64,000 nt of DNA from Protonemura montana. Lineage: Eukaryota; Arthropoda; Insecta; Plecoptera; Nemouridae. Position numbers and translations under genes: made by a program. How positions within the stretch are numbered: position 1 is the stretch's first letter; every line of letters starts with the position of its first letter. Shown here piece after piece: positions 45,184 through 58,467 of the stretch. Under the pieces are notes generated by a model. The model was not told where the DNA came from, searched no databases, and saw only the letters and a list, made by a program, of their open reading frames with translations. The stretch covers positions 27,142,851 through 27,206,850 of the forward strand of contig OX387604.1 of assembly GCA_947568835.1 (NCBI GenBank), in the 5' to 3' direction.

Positions 45184-48100
45184 ACTCTGTGTCAAGTGGA
45201 CACTTGCCTACTACTGGTAATAGTTGCATCTCAAGCACTCTCACTGCCCCATTGAGACTGTGACACTTGCCTACTGCTGGTAATAGTTGCATCTCAAGCA
45301 CTCTCACTGCCCCATTGAGACTGTGACACTTGCCTACTGCTGGTAATAGTTGCATCTCAAGCACTCTCACTGCCCCATTGAGACTGTGACACTTGCCTAC
45401 TACTGGTAATAGTTGCATCTCAAGCACTCTCACTGCCCCATTGAGAATGTGACACTTGCCTACTGCTGGTAATAGTTGCATCTCAAGCACTCTCACTGCC
45501 CCATTGAGAATGTGACACTTGCCTACTGCTGGTAATAGTTGCATCTCAAGCACTCTCACTGCCCAATTGAGACTGTGACACTTGCCTACTGCTGGTAATA
45601 GTTGCATCTCAAGCACTCTCACTACCCCATTGAGACTGTGACACTTGCCTACTGCTGGTAATAGTTGCATCTCAAGCACTCTCACTGCCCCATTGAGACT
45701 GTGACACTTGCCTACTCCTGGTAATAGTTGCATCTCAAGCACTCTCACTGCCCCATTGAGACTGTGACACTTGCCTACTCCTGGTAATAGTTGCATCTCA
45801 AGCACTCTCACTGTCCCATTGAGACTGTGACACTTGCCTACTCCTGGTAATAGTTGCATCTCAAGCACTCTCACTGCCCCATTGAGACTGTGACACTTGC
45901 CTACTCCTGGTAATAGTTGCATCTCAAGCATTCTCACTGCCCCATTGAGACTGTGACACTTGTCTACTACTGGTAACCGAACGGTTTGGCGTGTTGGAAA
46001 CACCGGTTCTCGTTAGATCACCGAAGTTAAGCAACACTGCGCTGAGTCAGGTATTGAATGGGTGACCATTATACACATGACCAGTTCTGTTCGGGAGAGA
46101 GGTTGGAGGGATGAAAGTTAGTACAGCAACTTCATTCGCCTCGCTTATCAACCTCTCGACAGCATGGATTTATGGAGGAATCCTGCTGTTCGAGTTGTAC
46201 CGTCCTTCGGAAGGGACGTGAAGCCGGTGGTCCCCTTGGTGCTCTTCGACAGGAGTAGGCTACGTGCCGGCACCGGGTTTCCCCTCCTCCCTTCTAGGCT
46301 AGGTTAGGTTCATCATCATCCTCATCATCATCCACTCATTCACCGACGCCATTAGACCAGTGCCGCAGGGCCAGTTGTCAAAACAGTGCGTCGTTAAACA
46401 CCACAAATAATAATAATAATAATACTACTGGTAATAGTTGCATCTCAAGCACTCTCACTGCCCCATTGAGACTGTGACACTTGCCTACTCCTGGTAATAG
46501 TTGCATCTCAAGCACTCTCACTGTCCCATTGAGACTGTGACACTTGCCTACTCCTGGTAATAGTTGCATCTCAAGCACTCTCACTGCCCCATTGAGAATG
46601 TGACACTTGCCTACTGCTGGTAATAGTTGCATCTCAAGCACTCTCACTGCCCCATTGAGACTGTGACACTTGCCTACTGCTGGTAATAGTTGCATCTCAA
46701 GCACTCTCATTACCCCATTGAGACTGTGACACTTGCCTACTCCTGGTAATAGTTGCATCTCAAGCACTCTCACTGCCCCATTGAGACTGTGACACTTGCC
46801 TACTGCTGGTAATAGTTGCATCTCAAGCACTCTCACTGCCCCATTGAGACTGTGACACTTGCCTACTGCTGGTAATAGTTGCATCTCAAGCACTCTCACT
46901 ACCCCATTGAGACTGTGACACTTGCCTACTGCTGGTAATAGTTGCATCTCAAGCACTCTCACTGCCCCATTGAGACTGTGACACTTGCCTACTCCTGGTA
47001 ATAGTTGCATCTCAAGCATTCTCACTACCCCATTGAGACTGTGACACTTGCCTACTGCTGGTAATAGTTGCATCTCAAGCACTCTCACTGCCCCATTGAG
47101 ACTGTGACACTTGCCTACTCCTGGTAATAGTTGCATCTCAAGCACTCTCACTGCCCCATTGAGACTGTGACACTTGCCTACTGCTGGTAATAGTTGCATC
47201 TCAAGCACTCTCACTGCCCCATTGAGACTGTGACACTTGCCTACTCCTGGTAATAGTTGCATCTCAAGCACTCTCACTGCCCCATTGAGACTGTGACACT
47301 TGCCTACTGCTGGTAATAGTTGCATGTCAAGCACTCTCACTGCCCCATTGAGACTGTGACACTTGCCTACTGCTGGTAATAGTTGCATCTCAAGCACTCT
47401 CACTGCCCCATTGAGACTGTGACACTTGCCTACTGCTGGTAATAGTTGCATCTCAAGCACTCTCACTGCCCAATTGAGACTGTGACACTTGCCTACTGCT
47501 GGTAATAGTTGCATCTCAAGCACTCTCACTGCCCCATTGAGACTGTGACACTTGCCTACTGCTGGTAATAGTTGCATCTCAAGCACTCTCACTGCCCCAT
47601 TGAGACTGTGACACTTGCCTACTGCTGGTAATAGTTGCATCTCAAGCACTCTCACTGCCCAATTGAGACTGTGACACTTGCCTACTGCTGGTAATAGTTG
47701 CATCTCAAGCACTCTCACTGCCCCATTGAGACTGTGACACTTGCCTACTGCTGGTAATAGTTGCATCTCAAGCACTCTCACTGCCCCATTGAGACTGTGA
47801 CACTTGCCTACTGCTGGTAATAGTTGCATCTCAAGCACTCTCACTGCCCCATTGAGACTGTGACACTTGCCTACTGCTGGTAATAGTTGCATCTCAAGCA
47901 CTCTCACTGCCCCATTGAGACTGTGACACTTGCCTACTGCTGTTAATAGTTGCATCTCAAGCACTCTCACTGCCCCATTGAGACTGTGACACTTGCCTAC
48001 TGCTGGTAATAGTTGCATCTCAAGCACTCTCAATGCCCCATTGAGACTGTGGGACTTGCCTACTCCTGGTAATAGTTGCATGTCAAGCATTCTCACTGCC

Positions 48101-48280
48101 CCATTGAGACTGTGACACTTGCCTACTACTGGTAATAGTTGCATCTCAAGCACTCTCACTGCCCCATTGAGACTGTGACACTTGCCTACTACTGGTAATA
48201 GTTGCATCTCAAGCACTCTCACTGCCCCATTGAGACTGTGACACTTGCCTACTACTGATAATAGTTGCAAAGTTACTACT
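45184..48280 (-). repeat. 63-bp satellite with a continuous minus-strand open frame
   Basis: About 42 copies of a 63-bp unit, interrupted by a SINE at 45977-46422. On the minus strand each unit reads as 21 residues (KCHSLNGAVRVLEMQLLPAVG) with no stop. Frames run 48390-46378 and 46003-45182. Removing the SINE and one 12-bp target duplication (458 bp) from the 3,209-bp span leaves 2,751 bp, exactly 917 codons. Almost all differences between units change an amino acid (A/G/V, G/W, A/V/T, S/I, E/D), which argues against selection on a protein. Treated as satellite; a repetitive protein is the less likely option. Confidence 0.85.
45977..46422 (+). mobile_element. Full-length 5S-rRNA-derived SINE inside the 63-bp satellite
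   Basis: Same element as at 7473, 446 bp, starting ccgaacggtttggcgtg and ending in an (aat)n tail. A perfect 12-bp target duplication, tactactggtaa, lies at 45965-45976 and 46423-46434, so the borders are exact. The insertion splits one satellite unit. Confidence 0.95.
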
Positions 48281-48289
48281 TTGCTATTC

Positions 48290-49395
48290 GACGCTTCTGG
48301 CTTATACTTTCTCGGTGCAAATGTCTGAATTCGTGTTTTTTCTGCGGGCAGAGAGTTTTTTTCCCCCAATCGTGAGCCATCTGTGGTCACTTCGATGGGA
48401 ACATAACTAACTGCCTAATGGATTTGATATCGCTTTTGTCAGCTGTCTCAGAACGCGTATGAGACTGAAATATTTACGTTCTTTTCAAGTTTGGACAGCC
48501 GAAATTTCCCGACACAAAGAAATAATGAATAATCTAACTGCTCATTTCCCGGACATCGTTGTTGCCCATGCGAAACATTTCCTTGTTGACGAGGGCTTAT
48601 GTCGTACTTTGGGGCTTTTCCTTCTTGTTCTGAGTCAAAACAAAGCTTTTCTGCCAGCTTTTGACACAAAATCCAAAGCGGGGCTTTGCTGTTCATCTGC
48701 ACTTTATGCCAGATATTATCAACTGTGTCGGCTATTTTCTAAAGACAGTAGCTTAAATTAAGGGGAGCTACCCTGGGGCAAATAGCATTCGTGACTGAAA
48801 ACATCTATACTTGCTGTCCCACCTTGAATCGCTTTCGTTGATCGTGATGCATTACTGAATCACAGAGAACGGTTTATTTCCAATAACCATACATTTGTTT
48901 AAGTATCTTTTTCAGCACTCGCAAGTAAACGTTTTAAAAAATGTGTGCGATACAGAAACGTCTGCACTCTGGTACCAGGAATATCTAGTTACGTCACTGG
49001 CTTTGGGTCTGATAAAATAGTACCTATGAGAGACCATCAAAGCAAGACCGTGAAAAACATTCATGGCCGGCCAGTGACCTCGGCTTAATCAAACCAGAGT
49101 TTGAACACTTTATTACTGCTTGGATCAATCAGCTTACTGCACTGGTACGAATTCCCCGCGACGGCGCTCCATAGCGCGTAGTAGTGTCAGTACCGCACTC
49201 TATGAGCAAGTCGAGAAACTTACTAACAAATCAGCTGACAACTTTATGTACCGGCGAGAGCGCGAAATTCACACTAGTGGACAGTTAGCTCGCAAAATCT
49301 CAAACGCGATTTACAGATACCCAGTCAACACATCGCATCCACAAAAGAGCCTACTAAACTTACAAGCCCCTTCATTTTCGCGGAAATACATGGAA
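48290..49395. other. Unique sequence after the satellite, no gene seen
   Basis: The 45-codon non-repeat start of the satellite open frame (to 48390) lies here. A slightly GC-richer stretch at 49140-49300 has an open frame of 98 codons that I do not recognise. Confidence 0.45.
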
Positions 49396-49397
49396 CC

Positions 49398-49745
49398 AAA
49401 TTTTTGTAAATGTTAGCCTTTTCTTGTCCAGGGCTGGGCCAAAACTTAAGACTATGACGGATCGAAAGCTTGTCACGTGCTCTATCATCTGTGAAAAAAT
49501 CAAATATGTTCCTGTTCGCGTTTATGCGGATGGAATTGTGCGAGTATTTATGTTAAATGCATTTTTATTGAATAGCTGTACCAAGCTAGATAAAACATTA
49601 CAAATAAACAAATATTTTGGTTTTGTTACTTTTATATACACTATTTTTACTGCGGTTTGTTCACTTAGTTTGCGAAGCTGTTCCGAGCAATTCCGAGCTA
49701 ATACAGGCGAAGGCTGAGACTAACTGCTCACGAACGAAATTCAGC
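49398..49745 (-). repeat. Inverted copy of the 148-bp-family dispersed repeat
   Basis: Minus strand: 49745-49640 matches the zinc-finger gene 5' flank (cgttcgtgagc ... caaaccgcagta) and 49500-49398 matches the 148-bp unit (gatagagcacgtgac ... cccagccctggac). Order and spacing resemble 19060-19345. No zinc-finger exon lies next to it. Confidence 0.75.
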
Positions 49746-50690
49746 GCAAATCTTTGTGGTAGCTAGTGTCTGGTACAGAACAAAGTCTTCGCTTTGTATT
49801 TTCCGAATGATATAACCGTATGTAACGTTCTTGTGTATCGGGCATCCATAAGATGTTTCCAACTAGCTCACGGTAATTATTCTATACTTAATTTGGTTGA
49901 CAATCAAGAGAAACGTATTAAAATAACTTAATCTGTTAGCTTATCTTAAGATTGAAAGCAATCTCATGCTGCTGGCTTCTTAACAGGGTCGTGAGAATGA
50001 TTATATTTTACAAAATGCGTGACAAGCATACATTGTTTTCACCGATGGAAATTATTCTAACCAGTTCATTTTAGTAGTGGAAATATGCTGGAAAATCTGA
50101 TATGAAGTTGTTTCTCATTTGCCACCTGTTGACTACAACCCACTTTAAAAATATAGTTTATGGTTGAATTTCACAAGGATCAAGAAATCCCTTAAAAGAT
50201 ATGTCAAATTTTGCTCCAACTTATGTAGGGAAGGTTTGTTGAGGGTGGAAGCAGAAACGTCTGCTATGGTATTCATTCAATGTTGGGAACGGTTAGGTGC
50301 TGGACAACCAAATGATTGTTGAATATTGTTTTTGCACACAAAATTTCATCATCTAGGGTTCCTAGGTGTGTGTGCAGTATGAGGACAGGCTCCATCAATT
50401 TACTTTTCAACGATTGACCAATATCTGTTTGAAAAGTGGATGCACGTCAGATTTTTGTAGGACTATGGTTCTTGAACTCTGAAAACAATCTCTTCTATTT
50501 TGTCTATAGAAGGTTTAATCTTACTAGGTATTATTATTAAAATATGTATCATTGATTCATTACACTGACTAAATATATTATTAGACATCTCAACAACTTT
50601 TCTTGCTGGGAATCAATTTTGAAAACACAATGCTTGTATGCATAATGACATTTTATTATTACTTTTTCAGCCCCTATTCCGGCATCCCTA
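49746..50690. other. Region upstream of the NAD synthetase gene
   Basis: No gene recognised. ttactttttcag ending at 50670 looks like an acceptor 22 bp before the start codon, suggesting an upstream non-coding exon I could not place. Confidence 0.4.
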
Positions 50691-50692
50691 GC

Positions 50693-53600
50693 ATGAGGAC
50701 AGTGACAGTGGCAGCTTGTACTCTCAACCAATGGGCACTAGATTTTCAAGGAAATTGCGATCGTATTCTACAAAGCATTCTCGATGCTAAAGCAGCTGGA
50801 GCAACTTTCCGCAGTGGGCCGGAGCTGGAGATCAGGTAGCTATCTTACCGTTAAGATGGAAGGAATTCCTCTCTTATAGAAGACTAGAAGTATGAAAAGG
50901 TACATTGAATACCTAACACATGAAATGTGCATTAATGAGTTTATTTTATGCCCTCTATTATTTTTTGATGTCATATTAAAACTGCCAGCTTGAAGTAAAA
51001 TAATGTAAGCCAGGTATCCACCTCATATTTTATAATATGAATCAATAAAATTACAAATTGAGGGATTATCTTATTATGCTGAATCTTATTCGGCATCGAT
51101 ATTATTCTCGTGGGTCTTATGTTCATGTCATAATGGTTTCTAGACTCATGTTACTTTATCTAACTTTATTACTAGTTTTGACAAAAACTATTTCAACTAG
51201 GTTTTGAATGCTAAGTGAAGAACAACTAAATTTCCAAACGTTTCGTAACTTGTACCTGTTACTTTAAACCTTGATGAAACTCAAACTGGGTTTGCAAAGT
51301 CGTAGTTATAATATTAGTTTCCCTTAATTATTCTTAACCTGTTTTGGACCCAGTGGAATATGTGTTCATTGATTTGTGGACTGGAAACGGTTGAGATTTT
51401 CTTGAGTAGAGAGAATACCAATGATGACTAAATAAGATATTTATCTATGGCACAAATTGAGATATATATTTGGTCCTTGGTTTATTCCTGGATAAGTTTC
51501 ATTGTGAGTGACATTTATTTCAGTGGATATAGCTGTGAAGATCATTTCTACGAAGGAGATACTCTGCTCCACTGTTGGGAGGTTTTGTTAACGTTACTCC
51601 AAGCCAAGTTGTGTGAAAACATGATAATTGATGTGGGAATGCCAGTCATGCACAAGAATGTAACTTATAACTGTCGAGTTGTCTTCTTCAACGGTGAAAT
51701 TTTGCTAATTCGCCCAAAGTTACTTCTCTGCGATGATGGGAATTACAGAGAGTCACGCTGGTTTTCTCCATGGAAGAAGGTGAGGCCAATCTCAAAAACT
51801 ATCCCTCCCCTACATCCTGCTTTACATCCACCCTTACATCCTCCCTTCATTATTTCCATTTTTTGTTTAAAATCAGTTTTATTTCTAACTTTCACTTTGA
51901 TATATCTGTAATGAAATGGGTATTGTGCATAAGTAGCCTGGTCATGAGCCAGTAATTACCAGTAATACCTTACCATGTTTGTTTTACAATAGATCAGAAC
52001 AGTGGAAGATTTCTACCTACCATCATTGATCTCCAAGCACACAAGAGCAAAGATTGTTCCCTTTGGAGATGCAGTTATTGCCACTGCTGATACTGTCATT
52101 GGATTTGAAATCTGTGAGGAGCTCTGGAATCCAATGAGCACACACATACCCATGGGGCTCGATGGGGTAGAAATAATATCCAATTCAAGCGGATCATACA
52201 TGGAACTACGCAAGGCTTATATCACTGTTGATCTTGTGAAATCAGCAACTTTCAAGGTACTGCAGCCAAGTTTATTCTAGTACTTTAATGATTCGACTTA
52301 CTTCGATGCTGTTCTTCTAGTCTGGTGGCTGCTACTTGTTCAGCAATCTCAGGGGATGTGATGGACAACGAACTTACTTCAACGGCTGTTCCTGCATTGC
52401 ACTCAACGGATCCATCATTAACCGCGGACAGCAGTTTGCGTTGAAAGAAGTGGTAAGAGTGATTGTATTTAGTTTCATGTCTACTTTATCTAAACTTAGC
52501 ACTAGTTTTAACAAAAACTATTTCAACTGGGTTTAGTGCTCAGTGAAAAACAACTAAATTTCCCAACGTTTTGTAACTTGTACCTGTTACTTTATCAAAC
52601 AGCTTCACATTTCACAATAAAGCTGTAGCAATAAATTGGGTTTTACAAAGTGTTAAAGTGTAGTTTGTGTGCAGGAAGTGGTGACGGCCAGCATTGATTT
52701 GGAAGCTATACACAGTTACCGCAATGCCATTCGATCTCGGAGTCACCTGTCTTCTGAGCAGACTTCATACCCTCGAGTGAACGTAGCATTTGCTCTGTCG
52801 GACAAATCCAACTCTGCCTTGCCTACGAGCGAGGCTTTGCAATGGGTCTACCACTCACCGCAGGAGGAGATCGCTCTGGGCCCAGCTTGCTGGCTCTGGG
52901 ACTATTTACGCAGATCCAGCCAGGGAGGATTCTTCTTGCCACTTAGTGGCGGGGTAGACTCTGCTTCAACTGCTACTATTGTGTTCTCTATGTGTCATCT
53001 AGTGGTCACTTCTTGTCAGCAAGGAGGTTAGTGAATCATTGTTACCTAACATCTAGATTCTGATTTACTGTGCTGACCTGGAACTAAAAAAACTATTGTG
53101 ATTTAAACGACTTGTCATTAGCTCTAATTTAGATGTTGGGTGATATTTTGTGACAGATTCTAAGGTGGTGGGGGATGTTCGCCGCATTGTGGGAGACCCT
53201 GAATATGTTCCAAGCGATGCTAAGGAGCTTTGCAACAGATTGTTTGTGACTTGCTACATGGGCACAGAGAACTCTTCCATTGAGACGAGGGCTAGAGCAG
53301 AACGACTCGCTAAGCAGATTGGCAGGTAGGCAATGATCAACAATTATCCTGAGTGTTGCAGCCAAGTATTGAGTGTAGTTCAATGACAGTACCAACATGT
53401 GCAGGTTTGTTAATACAGCCTGCACTTTGTGCTACTTTGCTAGTTCTTGTGATCAGTTTGTAACCTGCACATGGTGTTTTTCTTTCAGCTACCACATGTC
53501 TGTTGTGATTGACAAAGCTGTCAGTGCAATTGTTGGCATCTTCACAGCACTGTCTGGGCTTGTGCCCAAGTTTCAATCTCGGGGAGGCACTCCAAGAGAG

Positions 53601-55433
53601 AGTGTGGCATTACAAAATGTCCAGGTCAGCAATCAAACTTTTCTTCTCTTCAACTCAACATCAACCCAACAATTGTTGTCCAACTGATCACTCAGTTGAC
53701 CAACAGTTTAACTAAATTGTTATCTGCTAACTGAATCTCTTTCGCATTTGATTTCAGGCCAGAGTTCGAATGGTGATATCGTACCTGTTTGCACAACTCA
53801 TGCTTTGGGTGAGAAATCGGTCGGGTGGTTTGCTGGTCCTGGGTTCATCTAACGTAGATGAAGCATTGCGAGGGTACATGACCAAGTACGATTGTTCATC
53901 AGCTGATATCAACCCTATCGGGGGGATATCCAAGACAGATCTCCGATCATTCCTGATATACGCTCAATCCCGGTAAGTCCCCTTTACCAAAACATGATGC
54001 ATTGCTACTATCTCACACTATCTCATAGTTAAGCTTTTATGTGATTTCTTCAACGCAGCCCGGCAGGTGATGGGATAGATACTTTACCAAGGGGCACTGC
54101 AATCTAATGATAAATTATACTTTCTTAATGATTCTCAGCCCTTCCTCACCTAGTGTCACATACCAGAACCAAAAACACACAAAATATGGCTAAAATGATG
54201 AATGCAGTGTAGTTATGATTGAATTTTGAATGAGATTTGTTGATTTGATCAGATTTCAGTTGACTGAGCTAGGAGAGATTGTCAATGCTGTTCCCACTGC
54301 TGAGCTGGAACCCCTCGATGCTGGGAGATTAGTTCAGACAGATGAACAGGACATGGGTATGACGTACCATGAACTCTCTGTGTTTGGTAGATTACGTAAA
54401 CAAGACAAGTGCGGTCCATACTCTATGTTCTGTAAGCTAGCCAGCACCTGGCGGCAAGAAGTACCTCCACACAAGGTAGGTTACTCATTGTTTGCTTTCA
54501 TGTCTTTGTTTGAGATAGAGTTACAACTTGAACATCTCTGTTCATTTCTATTTTCACTATTGGGTCATTCCATGTCAAATCACCACAAAAAAAAAGAAAA
54601 GTGGCCTGATCAATTTAAATTCTTGGAATTGTGAGCAAATGAAAGAAGTAGACCTAGGACAGAATACCATGTATTTTCATGTGAAACCTCTAGGTTGCAG
54701 AGAAAGTGAAGCATTTCTTCCGATGTTATGCCATCAACCGACACAAGATGACTGTTCTCACACCAAGTTACCATGCAGAGAGCTACAGTCCAGATGATAA
54801 CAGATTTGATCTCCGTCCCTTCATTTACAACATCAGCTTTAACTGGCAGTTCAGAGCAATAGACCAACAGGTTGGTGTTCAACATCCATGTTGAATGTAC
54901 AAGCTATAATACAAGAAATACTTTCTCAGGAGATCATGCAACTCAAAGATGATATGTTTTACTGTACAATCTTATGATCCTACAAGGATAGAATGAGTGT
55001 AACAGGCAGCTATGTTTTATTCTAATACTACTTAAAATTGCATTCTTAATAATGAAGAGGAAACTAAAACTGACATTTCCTGTTGGCCATAATGTCACAG
55101 AAATGTTGACACAGCTTTAGCAATGTTAACTCTGATTAGTCTTATGCCAAGGCAGAGAATCCAGTGTTGCCTGCCAGTGTATTTATTCTAATTTTTAACT
55201 GACGTGTTATTTGTGAGCAGGCAAGATGATAGAGGCATCATGATATCAATGTGAGTGACAGTAGCTTGCTTCTGTTGCTGCAGCTGAGTTTGATGCGTGA
55301 AAGCCAGCTGACTGAGTTCCAGAGCAGCCAACATGATGGAAGCAGGTTTCAAGCAAACACAGCTGTGCTGCCTACAGTACAGTCTACCCATGCTTCAAAC
55401 CAAGGGAGGGCTCAACCCATTGGTAAAGTATAA
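50693..55433 (+). CDS. NADSYN1: Glutamine-dependent NAD+ synthetase
   Basis: Last step of NAD+ biosynthesis: ATP-dependent amidation of nicotinic acid adenine dinucleotide, using ammonia from glutamine. Exons: 50693-50835, 51524-51779, 51993-52256, 52321-52452, 52675-53026, 53157-53325, 53489-53624, 53758-53972, 54253-54475, 54694-54870 and 55284-55433 (TAA); all GT-AG, in phase, 738 residues (human protein about 706). The N-terminal nitrilase-type glutaminase has Glu44 (GPELEI), Lys113 (IRPK) and Cys174 (FEICEELW), the expected triad. The synthetase domain has the pyrophosphate loop SGGVDS (356-361), [30 protein letters not shown] and NRFDLRPF. The start ATG gives [18 protein letters not shown], matching the usual N-terminus. 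The last exon encodes a polar 49-residue tail without recognisable conservation. An AATAAA at 55763-55768 may end the transcript. Confidence 0.97.
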
Positions 55434-55780
55434 CATACAGATCCATATAACCATAGGCGTGCGCAGGGGAGGGGCGAGCCGGGGCCTTGGCCCCCTCAAA
55501 TTAATCTACGAAGATCCCCTTTTCCAATGGGAGGGCATAAAGTGCAGCTCTGTTTTCTGCTGCCCTACAAACTGCTCTCCAAGTGTCTTGGGATTGTGCG
55601 CCTGTGGAAACTGCAGCCGTGTATACTGCGCCCCAACTAGCGACTGATGTTTTTGAGACGGGCTTAATATTCTCCTCCCCCACCATTGTACGTCACATGT
55701 TGTTAGTTGGGCAACCCATTCAACTTCACCGTCTTGCTGGGAAGTGTTAACAAGGCGTTTGCAATAAAAGCTATCAAGTG
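55434..55780. other. 3' flank of NADSYN1 with a probable transposon end
   Basis: A string near 55453-55500 (ataggcgtgcgcaggggagg, then ggggccttggcccc) resembles ends of dispersed transposons seen in many invertebrates. Its other end was not found. The open frame across it is not recognised. Confidence 0.35.
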
Positions 55781-55789
55781 ACAGATTGA

Positions 55790-55912
55790 CAACACATTGA
55801 CATGACTTAGAGAACAGATTGACAACACATTGACATGACTTAGAGAACAGATTGACAACACATTGACATGACTTAGGGAACAGATTGACAACACATTGAC
55901 GTGACTTAGGGA
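55790..55912. repeat. 33-bp tandem repeat, about four copies
   Basis: Unit acagattgacaacacattgacatgacttagaga, the last copies with aggga in place of agaga. Confidence 0.9.
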
Positions 55913-56611
55913 TAAGGGTTGGCTGCGCGTGGGATTAAAGCACTTTGCAAGTCATCAATGTAACCGCTAAGGAAAGAAAAGCTTCGAAAAGTAAATTTAC
56001 ACTCGTTGACTAATTGTGATTGGAATTGTGATGTTTAACGAACGCACTGTTTTAAGAACTGGGATTGTTGCACTGGGCTCATGGTGTCGGTGAATGAATG
56101 GATGATATTGAGCCTTTAATGTGATATATAAGACTTTATTCCCATATTGGAGCGCCCTCTGGTAGCAAACAATAAGATAATGCAAAATATATTTCTAGTT
56201 GAATGAGCGAGGGAAGCGAGCAAAATCCTCTCAATTACACTGCTCCAAAAATCACTTGTCTGTGTGTGTGTGTGACTGTTTAGAGCAACGAATAATTTCA
56301 ACACAAGGAATATAAATTTGCGGCCCCAAAATTGCGTCAAAAAACGCATCTATTGTTGATTGGTAACAACTCAAATCAGAAACTCGATCTTAAATCGCCC
56401 ATCCTAACTACGCGAAAAGGCGATCGAAGCGTTTATTGGTTAGTGTAGATAATGTGAAAAAGTTGCCAGAACGGGGTACTCTTTTTCTTACAGCAAAACA
56501 TATGCATAAGTTCTGTCTGTAACATATCATAAAACAACCTTCACAACGCAAATGTCAATGTAATGCTGCAACTAAATAAGTGCATACTCAGAGCTAATCC
56601 AGGACTAAATT
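55913..56611. other. Intergenic, nothing recognised
   Basis: Contains a short gt run near 56262. No gene or known repeat seen. Confidence 0.45.
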
Positions 56612-57027
56612 TTACCAGAGGATCATATCTAAATTCTGTACAAGTGAAGTGTCCAATTTCATTAACTCTTGATGTATTTTTAAAGAGAATATCTTTATCG
56701 AGATTAGATGATCGGCAAGGGACTGCAAACTAGATTTAGATATGATAACCCAGGTGTTGACAGAAGTAATTCCAGTTTTGTCGAACAAAAATACAAGTTC
56801 CACGGTGAGAGTAAACATCTTGTGTAGAGATTGATTTAAGTTGGAAGCCCAGTAGAACAATTATTAAATATAGATTGTATTGAAATTGTATTTATACAAT
56901 CTCCTTTGTTCGTTTTTAGCCAATGTTCTGAGAAAGTAATAATATTTACATCCAAGTTTAAGTTTTTAATTGCTTTATATAATTCAGTGATTTCAAAACG
57001 GATTGAACGGTTATATTGATACAACAT
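56612..57027 (-). mobile_element. Probable LINE endonuclease remnant
   Basis: The minus frame from 57027 reads EITELYKAIKNLNL then VNIITFSEHWLK, resembling the start of the apurinic-type endonuclease of non-LTR elements (pattern ...ITETWL/SEHWL). The frame then decays. Evidence is one short motif, so the call is tentative. Confidence 0.4.
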
Positions 57028-57029
57028 TG

Positions 57030-58064
57030 TAAAGGTATGGTATTTAATTTTCCTAACCGACGTGTTTGAGTGAATTTTTTTGAGATTGTTATCTATCCAC
57101 TGCGGTGAACAAAGTGCGCTCTTTAGGGGAAGGTACTGTCATTGTCATTGAATCTTTAAGTAGCGCACTGCAGGTCCCTTATATAATAAATACCTGCTCC
57201 CTAATATCGTTTAGCGGCATCAACCGGCCGATTGGTCAAAAAATCTTTGTTCAATCCCACGCCTCGAAGCCTGTCAATCTTTTGCAGGTGTTACTCCGTG
57301 TCACCGTTGATTCATATCGGTATCTATGATATATCCGTTAGCGAAATTAAAATTTCGTCGCTGTTTCTGTCGTCATCTGGGTAGTCATCTTCGAATTCCA
57401 CTCCATCATTAAAAATATAATCTTCCATCTTTTGATCTTGAGAGTTGAGAGTGTATGATTTGACTTGGAATAAAATACCCCAAAACACATAAATGCTAGT
57501 CATTTGACATCAGTAGTAACGTCACCTGATTGGTCAGAATTTTGTTATAAGGAAAAGTCATAAAAAATGGACTTAATTAATTTCTTATTCTATAAACCAT
57601 ATGACTATGCCACATTTTCTCATTGTGAACGGTGAACAGGAATGCCATCATCCATTTCGCTTACAGACTATACCATATTCCATAATCAATATTTCAATTG
57701 TGAACCGGCCTTTACTACGTTTGAACATTTCCATGTTTGGAGTTTTTGGACCGGTAATAATGAAATGGGCGACGCATGTTATCATAAACTCCGTTGTCAT
57801 ACACTTTAAAAACATTGCTTGCATGATTTCAATCTTTGAGGTGTTCTTTGCCTTGTCTCACAGTTCTTCATTCAATAGCAGTTCTGATTCATATCCGCCT
57901 AACAACAGGACAATGAACTTGTCAAACTAGAGTTATTAACAGTGCCATGCATATAAAATCGCAGCCCCAAATTGTTAGTTTTGAAGAAAATAACATTTCG
58001 ACCAATTGTTACGAGTGCTATAAAACCAGCGGGTTTACGACTAAGTTTGAAAGAAAATAACCTG
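57030..58064. other. Intergenic, possible transposon debris
   Basis: A 34-codon acidic frame (57428-57324, minus; MEDYIFNDGVEFEDDYPDDD) and several short frames occur. None is tied to a known gene. Confidence 0.35.
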
Positions 58065-58467
58065 CCGAACGATTTTGCCCGATGTAAGCACCGTTTATCT
58101 GAGATCACCGAAGTTAAGCAACGCTGCTCTGGGCCAGGTATTGGATGGGTTACCATCATACACATGTAAGTGCGGGAGCGAGGTTGGAGAGACCTTACGT
58201 CTTAACAACTTTGTTCAACTTATTTTTCAACCCCTTGTCAGATTAGTGGAGTTGCTCGAGTTCTACCAGTACTTAGGACTTAAAGCCGTTGGTTTCTTAA
58301 TGCTCTACGACAGAAGTAGGCAAAGGGCAGTCTCCGGATCTCCACTTTTCAGTTGTAGGCTAGGTTAGGCTAATCATCATCCTAATTATCATCCACTCAA
58401 TAACCAAATATTTTAGCCAGTGCATCGGGGCCCGTTGTTAGATCAGTGCGTTGTTAAACTCCACAAA
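58065..58467 (+). mobile_element. Diverged copy of the 5S-rRNA-derived SINE
   Basis: Starts ccgaacgattttgcccg, keeps the ccgaagttaagcaacgctg core and the gttaaactccacaaa end, but shows many substitutions and lacks the (aat)n tail. Older than the copies at 7473 and 45977. Confidence 0.8.

Noticed and set aside
49120..49717. Two adjacent open frames upstream of NADSYN1
   Set aside because: No recognised domain; the second overlaps the dispersed 148-bp-family repeat.
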